A stretch of 64,000 bases of DNA from Allantophomopsis cytisporea (Eukaryota; Ascomycota; Leotiomycetes; Phacidiales; Phacidiaceae): the NCBI GenBank assembly GCA_024752435.1, contig CP103022.1, forward strand, positions 744,001 through 808,000. Direction: 5' to 3'. Position numbers and translations under genes: made by a program. Below the pieces are notes generated by a model that was not told the DNA's origin, ran no database searches, and was given only the letters and a program-made list of their open reading frames with translations. Positions 1 through 10,386 of this stretch are shown one piece after another. How positions within the stretch are numbered: the stretch's first letter is position 1; the number at the start of each line of letters is the position of its first letter.

Positions 1-1003
1 CCGGCACCACCACAGCAGCGTACCGCATCCCATTCGCCATCCAATTCGTATTCCCCGTCATCATCATCATTGGTCTCCCCTTTGCCCCTGAATCCCCTTG
101 GCATCAAGTACGGTGTTCCAACCATACTGCCGCACTTAAAACCCTGATGCATCTGGGCCACTCCGAGCCTGCTGATACACTTGCTGAGATGGTCAAGACA
201 GTGGAGTTCGAGGAATCCCACCCAAAAGCAAGCTATCTAGACTGTTTTCGTGGCACGGATGCCCGCAGAACGGAGATTTCTATGGGCTGTGTTGCCGTGA
301 CGAACCTTGTCGGTGTGGTCTTCATCCTTGGTTACTCAACGTATTTCTTTGAACTAGCGGGTATCAGCACCTCGAACGCCTTTACGCTCTCCGTGGGGGT
401 TACGGTGCTGGGATTGGCGAGTGATTGCTGCTCATGGCTGCTCGTTAACAGCGTGGGGCGAAGACTATCTTTCCTGGCTGGTACGGCTGGCTTGACGGTG
501 TTGCTTTTCGGCGTTGGGATTCTGGACGTTATTCCGCATCGCGCGACCGGTTCCGGACCGGTTTATGGGCAGGTCGCGCTTATCATAACATATGCTTTCG
601 TATATTTCCTTACAGTTGGACCGATGGCTTGGGTTGTCTATGCGGAGATTGGGAGCTCGACATTGCGCGGGAAGACGTGCGGCCTTGGGATCGTCTGCCA
701 GAATTTGTTTGGGATACTCTTCAATATCACAGTGCCGCTCATGATTAAGTGAGTTATTCCTCTTTCGCTTGGTCCTCTTTCCACTTCTCGATTGATGTAT
801 GTACTAACAATTCCAGTCCTGATAAAGGTAACCTCAGGGGCAAGATCGGATTCATCTTCGGCGCTACTAGCACGCTTGCCACGATCTGGATTTACTTTCG
901 TGTCCCTGAGACAGCACATCGCTCATATGATGAGATGGATTTTATGTTTGTGGAGAAGATTCCTGCAAGGAAATTCAAGCGACATGTTGTTGCTGAACAT
1001 TGA
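1..1003 (+). CDS. MFS sugar/H+ symporter, 5'-truncated by window edge
   Basis: This is the C-terminal part of a sugar porter of the major facilitator superfamily, a plasma-membrane sugar-proton symporter related to maltose/alpha-glucoside permeases. The frame is open from base 3 and shows the central signature PESPW near base 90, then about six hydrophobic segments. The motif GRRLSF and the run from PMAWVVYAEI to LRGKT are typical of the family's second half. A 68-bp intron (749-816, donor GTGAGT, acceptor CAG) joins VPLMI to NPDKGNLRGKIGF, which restores the conserved NP-x-x-GNLRGK segment. The tail after the last helix is short and basic. The substrate cannot be told from sequence. The start lies left of the window. 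Confidence 0.9.
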
Positions 1004-2103
1004 TTAAGCGTGAGAAGAGAACACAATGAGTTTGATGATTTCTTCCTTTGGCTCTGCAATTGGGTTTGAGTTGGGTTATAGGCGATAGTGCATCGTGGAC
1101 CTTATGACTATTATGATAAATATAATTGGATACTTAGGGATAGATAGTCATTACTGTTGATGATTTGTTTTATTTAGCTAATGTATATAATACAACTCTA
1201 TCAAATCACCGGAGAGTAAATGACTCTGGTTTCAGTGTGTCCTGCCTCGGTTGCGAGGGTTCACTTATCAGAATCTCATGCTGCTTGCTCTAAATAAGCT
1301 ACGAAGGCGGCAAGGCCACTTTGACCCACTACCCAAACTACAGACATACCTGTCGTGCCTGTAGTCTATGTACAGCCACCTGACAGACTCGCTAGCTTAG
1401 TCGTCATGAGCAACATCGAATACTCATAGTTTGGGGAAGATCACCATATGAAAACACTGAGTCGTACAGAGTCTTTGCACTCATATAATTGCCCTACTGT
1501 CGCTACTGCTTCTACCTCGAAGGGACATGTAATGGTCAGCGAGAACCTTCGCTCTCTTTCAATATGGATTTTCTCGAATGTCTACTGAAACGTGGTTGTC
1601 TATAGGGTCCTAAATGACTTCCACCGACTCGGTAAGTATCATCTCTCATTTGGTTACATAACCATTTCTCTCACTTTTAAAAGCAAACTAGTTCATCATT
1701 AATGTGCCATTTTCTTCTACGCATAATCCGAAATACATACATTGGCATAGCCAATCAGAGTTCAAAAGAACCATGAGCGGGGATTCCGTGTCTATCATGG
1801 CTACATCTCAAAGAGAAGCCTTCGGCCGCAAGAATACATCCTCAGTCTTCCGAGGCGAAATTTATGTTTTGTCATTGTGATCTGTCGCGGTCTGTTATCA
1901 TCGTCAACTCGGATACACTGAAGATTGAGGGCGGCATCGATTAGGAACATGGAGAACTTTGGCTTCCGTCTCTGAAGCGTCATTCACAGGCTCTTCTGAC
2001 ACAAGAGAAGCAAAGAACATTCGTGAGCTCAAATTTGGTGGATCATTGAGGCTAAGGTTTGATTCTAAGGAAACAATCTAGGCCCGAGCCTCCTTCCGCT
2101 AGC
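1004..2103. other. intergenic, no gene seen
   Basis: About 1.1 kb between the transporter stop and the stop of the next minus-strand gene. It holds the 3' ends of two convergent genes. The only open frames are short (the longest about 60 codons at 1801-1983) and show no splice context or recognisable motif. Confidence 0.6.
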
Positions 2104-3361
2104 TTAGGTCGACAAAGGCTTGACAGGATGCTTCCATGCCATGTACCCGACATAAGCCTGAAAGCCACCCAGTCCTAAACTCAGCACTCCTAAGAGAATA
2201 GCAAGAACAACGCCAGCAAGAGTAGCCATCATCACAAATCTCGCACCACTATTCCTCTCAAACCATTTTTCAAGTCCTCTGGGAGTAGGATTCATTAGTT
2301 CGTGGTGCAGATCGCCCAATCGTGCCCCGAAGTATTGATATTGGGTAGTGTGCTCGTCTTGGTTGCGGATTGAGACCGAATCATATCGCAGGATGTCGGC
2401 GTCGAAGTTGCAAGACGAGGTCGAGGTGAGAGAGAGTAGAAGCGCTTTGGATTTGGAATCTGTGAGAGGAAAGAGAACTTTTTGAATAGAGTCCAAAGCT
2501 TCGATGGCAAGTTCACGAGGGAGCGCGCCGCTGAAGATTACGAGTGTCAGCGTCACTATCTACATGAAGTCTTTCACATCCAACATGAAAGAGTAAATTG
2601 ATATCTCCCGTGACAGTCTGAGGCTACTTCCATACTTACATTTTGATAAGATCAGGCACAGACAAATTCCGAGGCTGAGTTTTCGTGAGCCTCAATTGCT
2701 CCTTGAGAAAAGCAGTATGATGGAATATTTCGACAACAGCAGCCTTTCGATCAAGTCTCAAATGATTCCTCAAGTCATCCGTTGGTCGAAAATTCAGTCG
2801 TGCGTGCTTCTTTAACTCGGTCGCTTGGATGTTCCCTTTAATATCCTCAATGCTTGGATGGGTGTTTTTTGGGAACACATCGCGGAGGAATTGTGAAAAG
2901 GTAACATCACTATGCCAACGAGCTTGATGACTTCCATGCTCTAACAAAACGGAGGATTGACGAGATGCGGAGCAATTAATCATCATGGCGATCCGAGCAG
3001 CTAGATTGAGAGCACGCTCCTGATCGCCTCGAACGGGACGATCCGTAAAAAGCTTCTCTAGTAACTCTGCTTTAGTGATCTCGGGACTTGAGGTCAGTTC
3101 TCCTATGATCCGGAATAAGTCCTCATGAGATGCGAGACCAGGAGTCTGACCAGGTGCCAGATGGCACTCGTAGCTCGATGTGGAATTCTTGTAGAACTCG
3201 AAGAATCGACTGAGCACTGTTGATCGTGGCCATGGGCAAGCTGTGGTCTTACAAGGTTTCTCCTCCATGCAGTCTGTACAGATGGACCAAGACCATAAGA
3301 CCTTTCCAAGCTCCTGAAGTTGGGCAGTAGTAACCTTTCCCAGCGGAATTCGCGATGTCAT
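2104..3361 (-). CDS. fungal-specific protein with C-terminal membrane anchor, function unknown
   Basis: A 382-residue protein from two exons (3361-2640 and 2530-2104; 109-bp intron, donor GTAAGT, acceptor TTCAG), which joins DLIK to IGALPREL without a frame break. I recognise the general type as an uncharacterised Pezizomycotina family with a helical N-terminal body, a motif like RPTDDLRNHLRLDR followed by VEIFHHTAFLKE, and a final hydrophobic segment around residues 340-370 that would anchor it in a membrane. Cysteines cluster near the N-terminus (SICTDCMEEKPCKTTACPW). It is divergent to the chymotrypsin-like gene on its right, 372 bp away. No biochemical role can be assigned. Confidence 0.8.
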
Positions 3362-3733
3362 TGTCAGTGAAGCAGAGGATTTGCATACGACGTCTTCGAA
3401 GTTTGAAATTAATAATATCTTATTTGCACTTCATTATTGTGGCTTTTCGAGGGAATTGCATGAGACTTGGTCTGGTATTTCAGCTAATAAGGCTGTGTAT
3501 GCAATACCCCATGTTGGCAGCGTTTATCAACAAGACTCTCAACTGGCTGACGATTCCTATGGAAAGCCCTGTCTTCTAACTCACAACATTGCACTGCCGT
3601 GAGCCCTTACATGCAATTCTTCAACATCGAAATATCTTTTATATATTACAACGACAAAGTTCTCCACCAAAGTTATCTTTTACGAACATATAAAACTTTA
3701 ACGTTCGAGCCATTTTGTTCTGCGCAATCAACG
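3362..3733. promoter_or_regulatory. shared divergent promoter region
   Basis: These 372 bp separate two divergent start codons. A TATAAAA-type box lies at 3689-3696, 38 bp before the ATG chosen for the plus-strand gene. An in-frame open stretch runs upstream of that ATG from about 3599, so a longer N-terminus is possible, but it overlaps the TATA box and looks like leader sequence. Confidence 0.45.
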
Positions 3734-5693
3734 ATGGTGACCGTCGATGGTGACCATTCAGGCCTGTTCGAGGCTGTAGCCGCCATGGATGTGACCAAAT
3801 CATCCACAGTCTTACCAGTTGCATGCAACGAGTCAGAAAATGTAGGATTCGATTCTGGATACGCATCGCAAACTTCCACACCGGATAGTTTGAAATCAAC
3901 CTTTGTCGACCGTGCTATCACAAGTGGAAAGAATATATGGCCCCACCCTTTTCGGAAGCCAAAACAGCTCCGACCGTACAACAAACCAATTTCGCAGCTG
4001 ACTTTGGATCGGTTCTCGGATCTGCGTGAGCAATACGGAGAAATTCTCGATCGGTTTACACTAAGCTTGCCCAAGTGTTCCTCGGTCGTGATGACCTTGC
4101 AGGTCTTAGGAGAAGACGAGGAGACGGCAGAACCTTGGGTATTTGTTCAATGTGACAAGGCAGTGTTCAAGAAGATTCGCAACTTTTTCAAACAGCCCTT
4201 GATTAAGAGCGACTTTGAACCACCTGAACCTAATGACCGCTCCCCTTATATGAGAGTACTTGTCTGCCCGTTAGAACCGAAGCAACATGCAGAAGATGGG
4301 GGTTCTTCATCGCAGCATGATCCTGTCGCTGATAGTGGTTTGATCAAAATCTTTGGCGTTGAAGGTAGTGGCACCCTGTGTGGCAGACAGATCATGATTG
4401 AACACTTGCATGGAATCCGCAAGGCTACAATGGGCGGAATCATTATGGTTATATACAAAAATGGAGAAACGAAACTCTTTGGCATGACTGCAGGCCATTT
4501 TCTTCTTCAAGGACCATACAATGAGAGCGAAGATGAATCCAATGACGACTTGGATGATGATTTCTATGCGGAAGAGTCTTTTGAACTCGACTTGAGCTCC
4601 ATCGAGGCCGACGCCGAGAAGAAGGATGAAAGTCTTTCACCCGCAGAAGTTGAAGAGAAACATGATGAGATAACAGACCTCAACAACTGGTCGAAGGTAG
4701 GGAAGCTCTCAGAAGCATCTCATATCTCTCTCGAGGATGGACGGAACCTTGACTGGGCATTGATAACAATTGACGATCATTAACATGTCCAAGTCCTACA
4801 TATCCAAAGCCTACCTGAATATGTTTGGGGAATGCGAATTCAACGGATCCGAAACGCATGTCATTATGGTGTCCGCTCGAGGACCAGAGCAGGGAACTTT
4901 ATCCAGTTCCTGGTCGTACATGATGCTGCCACCAGGCAAGGTCTTGGTCCGAACATATCTTTTATCACTTTCAAACGGCAAAAGTATGCAGCTTTACTCC
5001 AAATGGATCATTACATGAAGTAATGCTAACCTTGTTTCAGCTCTTCAGTCTGGCGATAGTGGGGCTTGGATTGTAGATTTGGTAACTAATAAAGTCTATG
5101 GGCATGTTGTTGCTTCTGATGTGTTTGGCCATGGTTACGTCGTGCCAATATGCGACATGTTTGAAGACATTAAAAATCGACTTTCGGCGGACTATGTATC
5201 CCTTCCTTTCATATTCGATGCTCCTGCTTTCGAAGGATTCGATTTTCCGTCGGAACTGTCAGAGCCGGCCCTGTTCGATAACGACCAGCGATTATACAAA
5301 GCGGTCTCTATTAATCACCCGCAAGCAGGCAATGCAGGTCTCCGAGATGGAGGACAACTTTTCCAAGTCAGCAGGATGCCAGAATATCGAGACCGGTCCT
5401 GTTACCTCAGCGGTGTATATAAATCTGCAGAATCGAGTTTCTCATCTGATGATACCTCATCCGGTTACAACCCGCAATCATACGAAGATTTCCTTCTCCA
5501 TGAGTTCGGACTAACAACGAACCCATCATATAAAGTTACAGACTCCGGGTATTCATCCTTGGACGCCTCGCCGTACTCCTCGCTCCCTGGAACTCGTCTT
5601 GTTGGACCCCTAAGTGCAGTTAAGAGACCTATACATCTAGACTCTGACCCTGACCCAACAGAGGAGGTGCGTGTCAAGAAGTCAAAGAAATAG
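3734..5693 (+). pseudogene. chymotrypsin-like serine protease-fold protein with a one-base frameshift
   Basis: The translated parts show a chymotrypsin-type triad in the right order: histidine in MTAGHF, aspartate in LDWALI and serine in GDSGAWIVD. That makes it a probable S1-like protease or a protein of that fold; the family is common in fungi but uncharacterised. The first frame runs from 3734 to a TAA at 4781-4783, just after DWALITIDD. The matching sequence continues at once in the next frame (from about 4782) up to a clean 57-bp intron (4984-5040, donor GTATGC, GCTAAC branch site, acceptor TTTCAG), then runs to 5693. No intron can absorb the shift, because the stop precedes any donor. 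The C-terminal tail (about 130 residues) is Ser/Pro-rich and ends in lysines. Either the gene is broken or the assembly has one extra base. Confidence 0.75.
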
Positions 5694-6509
5694 TAGCAAC
5701 ACTACAGACGGAGAACAGGATTGTGAATTGAAAAAGATCCTTGCTTGTTGGAATCGCACAGATGAGAGAGCTTGAAGGAGACAGATCTTTGCTTCTGGGT
5801 ACTTTTTTGATTGTGTTTTGGATTAGGAGTTATATTATATTAGAAATCAAAAGTTCTGTGTTTGCAGCACCACGATCCTCCTCTTCCTCCTCCTTCTTCC
5901 TTCCCTTCCTGACTTCCATATCAATCCTGGTCTCAGATGCACAAATACACTTCTTGCTTTCAACAAGATCAAGTATTCACGCCTGAAACTTATTTCGAAG
6001 TTTGTTGTAATCGATAAGTAATTAGCTTGGAAACTTCCCAGTAACCGGCACGGCCTGAAAATTACCTACTTAACCACTCACCGAGACCAAGTTTGGGTCT
6101 GGTGACGATCTTAGGCTTTATTATGTATGTGCGTCCTGGTCATCAATTATGAAGTCCACTTTCAGTTTGTTTTCCACGCGGCCGCTTTGCTTTCACATTA
6201 ATTGATGGGTCATATCTTCCAGCCAGAATAATTGCGTTCTGACATGTCATGCCAGAGATGCTATGTACATTGACGATTTACGTACGGGCGCACTATGTAT
6301 GGTCACACCGTAAGATACTGCTTAGTCTTACACTCTAAATTTCAAAGCGGCCGGCGGTAAAAGGGCTAAGTCTACTCTGGTATAGATAGGCCTTGAGCCA
6401 AGGCCCGATAAGCTATCATTGTAAAGTGCCTGTGCTACGCTTACTTCTATCCTGAGCTCTATTTTGATGCTGGTTAAGACAATATCTTTAAACCTTTGAG
6501 CCTTCAAAA
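5694..6509. other. intergenic, no gene seen
   Basis: About 0.8 kb of 3' flank and promoter DNA. An 81-codon frame at 5741-5986 is pyrimidine-rich low complexity in the probable 3' UTR. Nothing else could be supported. Confidence 0.6.
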
Positions 6510-7262
6510 ATGGCGTCTTTAGAAACCGAATATAACGAGCGTGTCCTCCAAGGTCCCTATTCACTCTTTGATAATTCTTTCATTCTCGAGTTTCTTGAGC
6601 CACATCCATCTCGACAAGCAACGTAACATGTTCTAGCGCAGCGCATATGGATAGACTTACTGATGCAATATAGAGTCCTTGTGAGAGCAACATATAAAGC
6701 CTCCCACCCACTGACTGCTAGCGGGAAAGCGCACCCTCAATCTCCTCCATTTCATCTTCACTTTGAGCAGTCCGAATCATACCAGGTTCTTTCTGGAGCC
6801 GTTGGAACCACACAGGGCTATAGCCTAGAAGATCGGATCGCTACTCCAGAGACCACGCGTACATCGCATCTGATACCTCCGAACATCCCGCATACGTTTT
6901 GGCCAGTAGCAGGCTTGGATGAAGACACCGTGTTGTTGGTATGGGCACATCCAGACGGAGGAGACGCAGATATGGATAAGATATTCTTTGGAAACTTGTT
7001 ACGATACCTGAGCGATGTGCATGCAAAAAAGGCGAAGCTGAATCTTCTGAGATTGATGAGAATGCAAGACGAGACGGCATCAACCTTGTTGCTATTTCCA
7101 ACCGCCTCATGGCTTGGACCTTTGAGATGGTGGATACCATGGAAGCTGCAGGCATCCATTGCGACAATTGCTAGGTGGATGGGAACAGAGTCTATCATGG
7201 AGGAGTACACTGACAGAGAAGATTGGGAGCGGATACAGAAGGCGAAAGCAAAGACATTGTGA
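6510..7262 (+). CDS. RmlC-type cupin-domain protein
   Basis: A 233-residue protein from two exons (6510-6622 and 6674-7262). The 51-bp intron (donor GTAACA, branch CTGAT, acceptor ATATAG) joins PSRQAT to VLVRATYK. The cupin signature is visible: FHLHFEQSE supplies HxH and a glutamate near residues 75-85, and PPNIPHTF supplies a later histidine around residue 120, together a probable metal site. The C-terminal half carries hydrophobic stretches (LGPLRWWIPWK) and an acidic tail, so it may associate with membranes. The start is the first ATG (context AAAAATGG). It lies about 650 bp upstream of an O-methyltransferase on the same strand, an arrangement that suggests, but does not prove, a shared small-molecule pathway. 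The substrate is unknown. Confidence 0.82.
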
Positions 7263-7913
7263 TCTAGTTTCCATCTGGTCCGTAGCCATATGAAAGTGTT
7301 TGTGAACTCTCTTAGTTCTGAGAATCTTTCAGTATTGTCAACCTATATACATTATGCGTAACTTATAGGTAAGTTATAGAGGTTCAAGCTGTTCAGAACC
7401 TTCAAGAGAATCTATAGATAACTTGTAGGTTGGTTAAATATGGATATTTTATATATAGTCTCAATCCAGGCGCGGTCTCACAGCCTTACCGCTTTCTCTC
7501 ATACATGGAATACGTCGTCCTTCTCCACTGATCGCGCGGTCCACTTTCCACTCTCCACTTTCCATCCTGTTACATATGCCATTTGCGGCTTATTGGGCAA
7601 GTTGTCCCCAAAACTGTTGACGATTGTCATATCCCCGGTACAGACAAGCCGCACTCCTTGCCATTGCAGACGGTGCCATTTACCTTATCTTAGTTGTGGG
7701 GTAGGCAAAACTGTGGATCACGAAATTTGGAGAGCTCGTACCCACTTAAATATGTTCTATGTACGTATCAGGAGACTGCCGATAGGATGGGATGGTCCAT
7801 GTAAGACTGGTTGAGCAGCACTATAATAAGTCGGTGATGGACTGACGTTAAAGAGTTTGGACTTACCATTTTCTTCCACTATATACTAACTTAACTATAT
7901 ATATACTTTCAAA
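7263..7913. promoter_or_regulatory. intergenic and O-methyltransferase promoter
   Basis: About 650 bp. The last 60 bp before the O-methyltransferase ATG are AT-rich with TATA-like runs (tatatatata near 7895-7905). No further gene is supported; a 124-codon frame at 7440-7814 lacks motifs and splice context. Confidence 0.45.
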
Positions 7914-9263
7914 ATGGCAGATTCATACGCATCCCCGGCAGAGGTTTCAGCCTTGGTAGCAAACGTGAATACAGCAGCTAAGAAATTCGAAGGTGCTGCC
8001 GGTGCTGATGCTCATGCTACTCGTCGCGAATTACAGCTTGAGACCAAGAAGCTGCTATCCTCATTGGAAGATCCCGATCTGGAGGTTTGGCCTCGCATAT
8101 ATCAGGTAATTGATATCTTCCCCGCTTATGATTAATAAGGATTATATATATATATATGTCTTATTCTATCGTCTTGCTTACAACTTCTAAAGGTCAATGT
8201 CAGTGCTGCTATCGAGATCGTATCAGATTTGGGACTTTGGAGTAAATTCGATGGAGGGAAGACAGTCTCTCTTTCTGAGATCATGGAAACAACTCAAGCC
8301 GATGAGATTATGATTAGTAAATAACCCTCCGAAAACGTCGACCTCATAGCCAAAGAACAAACTCTAATATCTATACTCTTGCATGTAGTTCGCATTCTCC
8401 GTCAACTCACAGCAGCTGGGATCCTAGCAGATATTCCTGGCCCAAGCTATGTACTTACCACCATTGGCAAGCCTTACTTGAACCCGGATCATCGGGCCTT
8501 CAACAGCTTCTTATTCCACGAGGTCGTCCCATCCATCATAGCCATGCCTCGCACGCTTGCTGAACGCGCCTACAAAGCCCCAACGAAAGAGTCCGGTACG
8601 CCGTATATGTGGGCCAATGGTGAGGAACTCTGGACATGGCTAGGCTCACATCCCGATCGTGCTCAGAACATGGTCAAGGGCATGAAATCCCTCAATGCCG
8701 GTAACGTATCCGGTGATGCGTATCCCTTTGGAGAGGAGCTCGCAAAATTGGATATCAGAGACGATGAAGTGGCTATGGTCGATATTGGTGGTGGACAGGG
8801 TCACATTGTGGAGGAGATCCGCAAGAGAAATCCTCACATCAAAGGACGCTTCATCGTCCAAGATTTCCCTTCCACTTTCGAAGCCGTCTCTGGACCTCCA
8901 CCCGGTGTGGAGTTTATGGCTCATGATATCTTCAAGCCACAACCGGTCAAGGACGCATATATTTATTATTATCGACATATCTTCCATGACTGGAATGATG
9001 AGGATTGCGGTCTCTTCTTGCAGCAGATTGTACCTCTGTTGAAGGAACAACCGAAAAGCAAACTGTTATTGGTGGATGTGGTTTTGCCTGATACGAACGT
9101 TAATATGCAGGATGCCGTCAGGGATTTCTCGATGTTTTCTATTGGAGGACTAGAGAGAAATCATGGGCAATGGAAGGAGTTGTTGGCAAAGAACGGGCTG
9201 AAGATAAAGAAAATTTGGAGAGGGAGCGAGCCTGAGGCTTGTGTGGAGTGTGAGTTGTTATAA
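7914..9263 (+). CDS. class II (COMT-type) O-methyltransferase
   Basis: A 396-residue SAM-dependent O-methyltransferase of the kind found in fungal secondary-metabolite clusters. Three exons (7914-8105, 8193-8316, 8389-9263) are joined by introns of 87 bp (GTAATT...AAAG) and 72 bp (GTAAAT...GTAG). The N-terminal half carries the winged-helix dimerisation region (RILRQLTAAGIL, then YVLTTIGKPYL). The SAM-binding glycine loop is DIGGGQGH at about residue 237. The segment HIFHDWNDEDC near residue 304 contains the expected catalytic histidine followed by DW, and LLLVDVVLPD follows. Length is normal for the family. The acceptor is probably a phenolic or polyketide compound, but this is inference. 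The neighbouring cupin is the only local partner. Confidence 0.92.
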
Positions 9264-10386
9264 GGACGTACTGCGACATGCGGAGTCCAGTGTATAGGTG
9301 AGAATGTATATCTAACTTAAAGGTTGGTTGATTGTACACACAAAGAGAAGTTCTTTTGAAATATGCTACTGATTCTATATGCGTGATGTGCAGTTGCCGA
9401 GTTCGCATTTTCTGCTGAAATTGCTCATAGTTGCATATGAGAGCCGCAGTGATTATAATAGTTTCCGAACTCATTCGTTAATGTACACAAATATCAATGG
9501 GATTCCATCCCGGAGTAGATATATCGGATCTGAAGGCGGGGGATCCCATACGAATGAATGTTTTTATATCTATATATATCCAATGAAAATGGCTTACAGA
9601 CCACTGCCAGCGCTGGTAACCGTATATATACGTATGTGTATATCTCTACTTTACCTAGAGCCCATACTTGTATTAAAACGAAGACTACATCACGGTGAAG
9701 TTCCTATATAACTTATGTTGGGAGATTGCAAGAAGATTCCTACAAGATTGCCACAAGATTGCTATAGCATTACCATAAAATTACCACAAAATTACTACAA
9801 AACTGCTACAATTCGATATAACAAAGCTACAGAGTAGTCAAGGCTCAAGCCAAATCTCTGCAACCTGATATTAAGTGAAACATCTACAACCTTTACAGCC
9901 GTAGAAGTATACAGCATCGACCGTCTGATTGATACGAACTACGACTATCAATAGCGTCATTCTAGCTTGGCTTTGAGCTCGTTATGACGATGAGAAGCCT
10001 ATCTATATTGTTGTACAGATCAGTTTTGGTGTAGAGGCACAGTGTTTACTTCGCCAATGGAGCGTGGTTACATGTAAGAACAATACATATGCCGATCATA
10101 TTATACCACATCAGCACCTAATACATCACTAATCATCAGATCACAATCATTAAAACAATAAATCTAATTCAATTCAAATCAAATCATGTCCGTCTATTAA
10201 CTTGACTTATAGTATGAAAAGACTACAATGTATGTGGGCCTTATGAAAATGCTGACAACTCAGAAATCCAAAGACCGTCCAGCTCCGATACAATGAGAAA
10301 TGCTCGGTAGAAAACCATAGCCCCATACTAACTAATACAAAGAAAATGCGTGTGCAAGAGGATCAACATGTATTGTTGAAGCCCAT
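9264..10386. other. intergenic between convergent genes, with 11-bp degenerate repeats
   Basis: About 1.1 kb holding the 3' flanks of the O-methyltransferase and of PRB1. A run of imperfect 11-mers of the type gattgccacaa / attaccacaaa spans about 9722-9811. Downstream of it the DNA is AT-rich with short direct repeats (aattcaattcaaatcaaatc near 10165). No coding frame is supported. Confidence 0.55.
9722..9811. repeat. degenerate 11-bp tandem repeat
   Basis: About eight imperfect copies of an 11-12-bp unit are visible: gattgcaagaa, gattcctacaa, gattgccacaa, gattgctatagc, attaccataaa, attaccacaaa, attactacaaa, actgctacaa. The left copies are richer in G and the right ones in A. No function is apparent. 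Confidence 0.65.

Noticed and set aside
5741..5986. 81-codon plus-strand frame after the protease-like gene
   Set aside because: Serine run from pyrimidine-rich 3' UTR; no domain.
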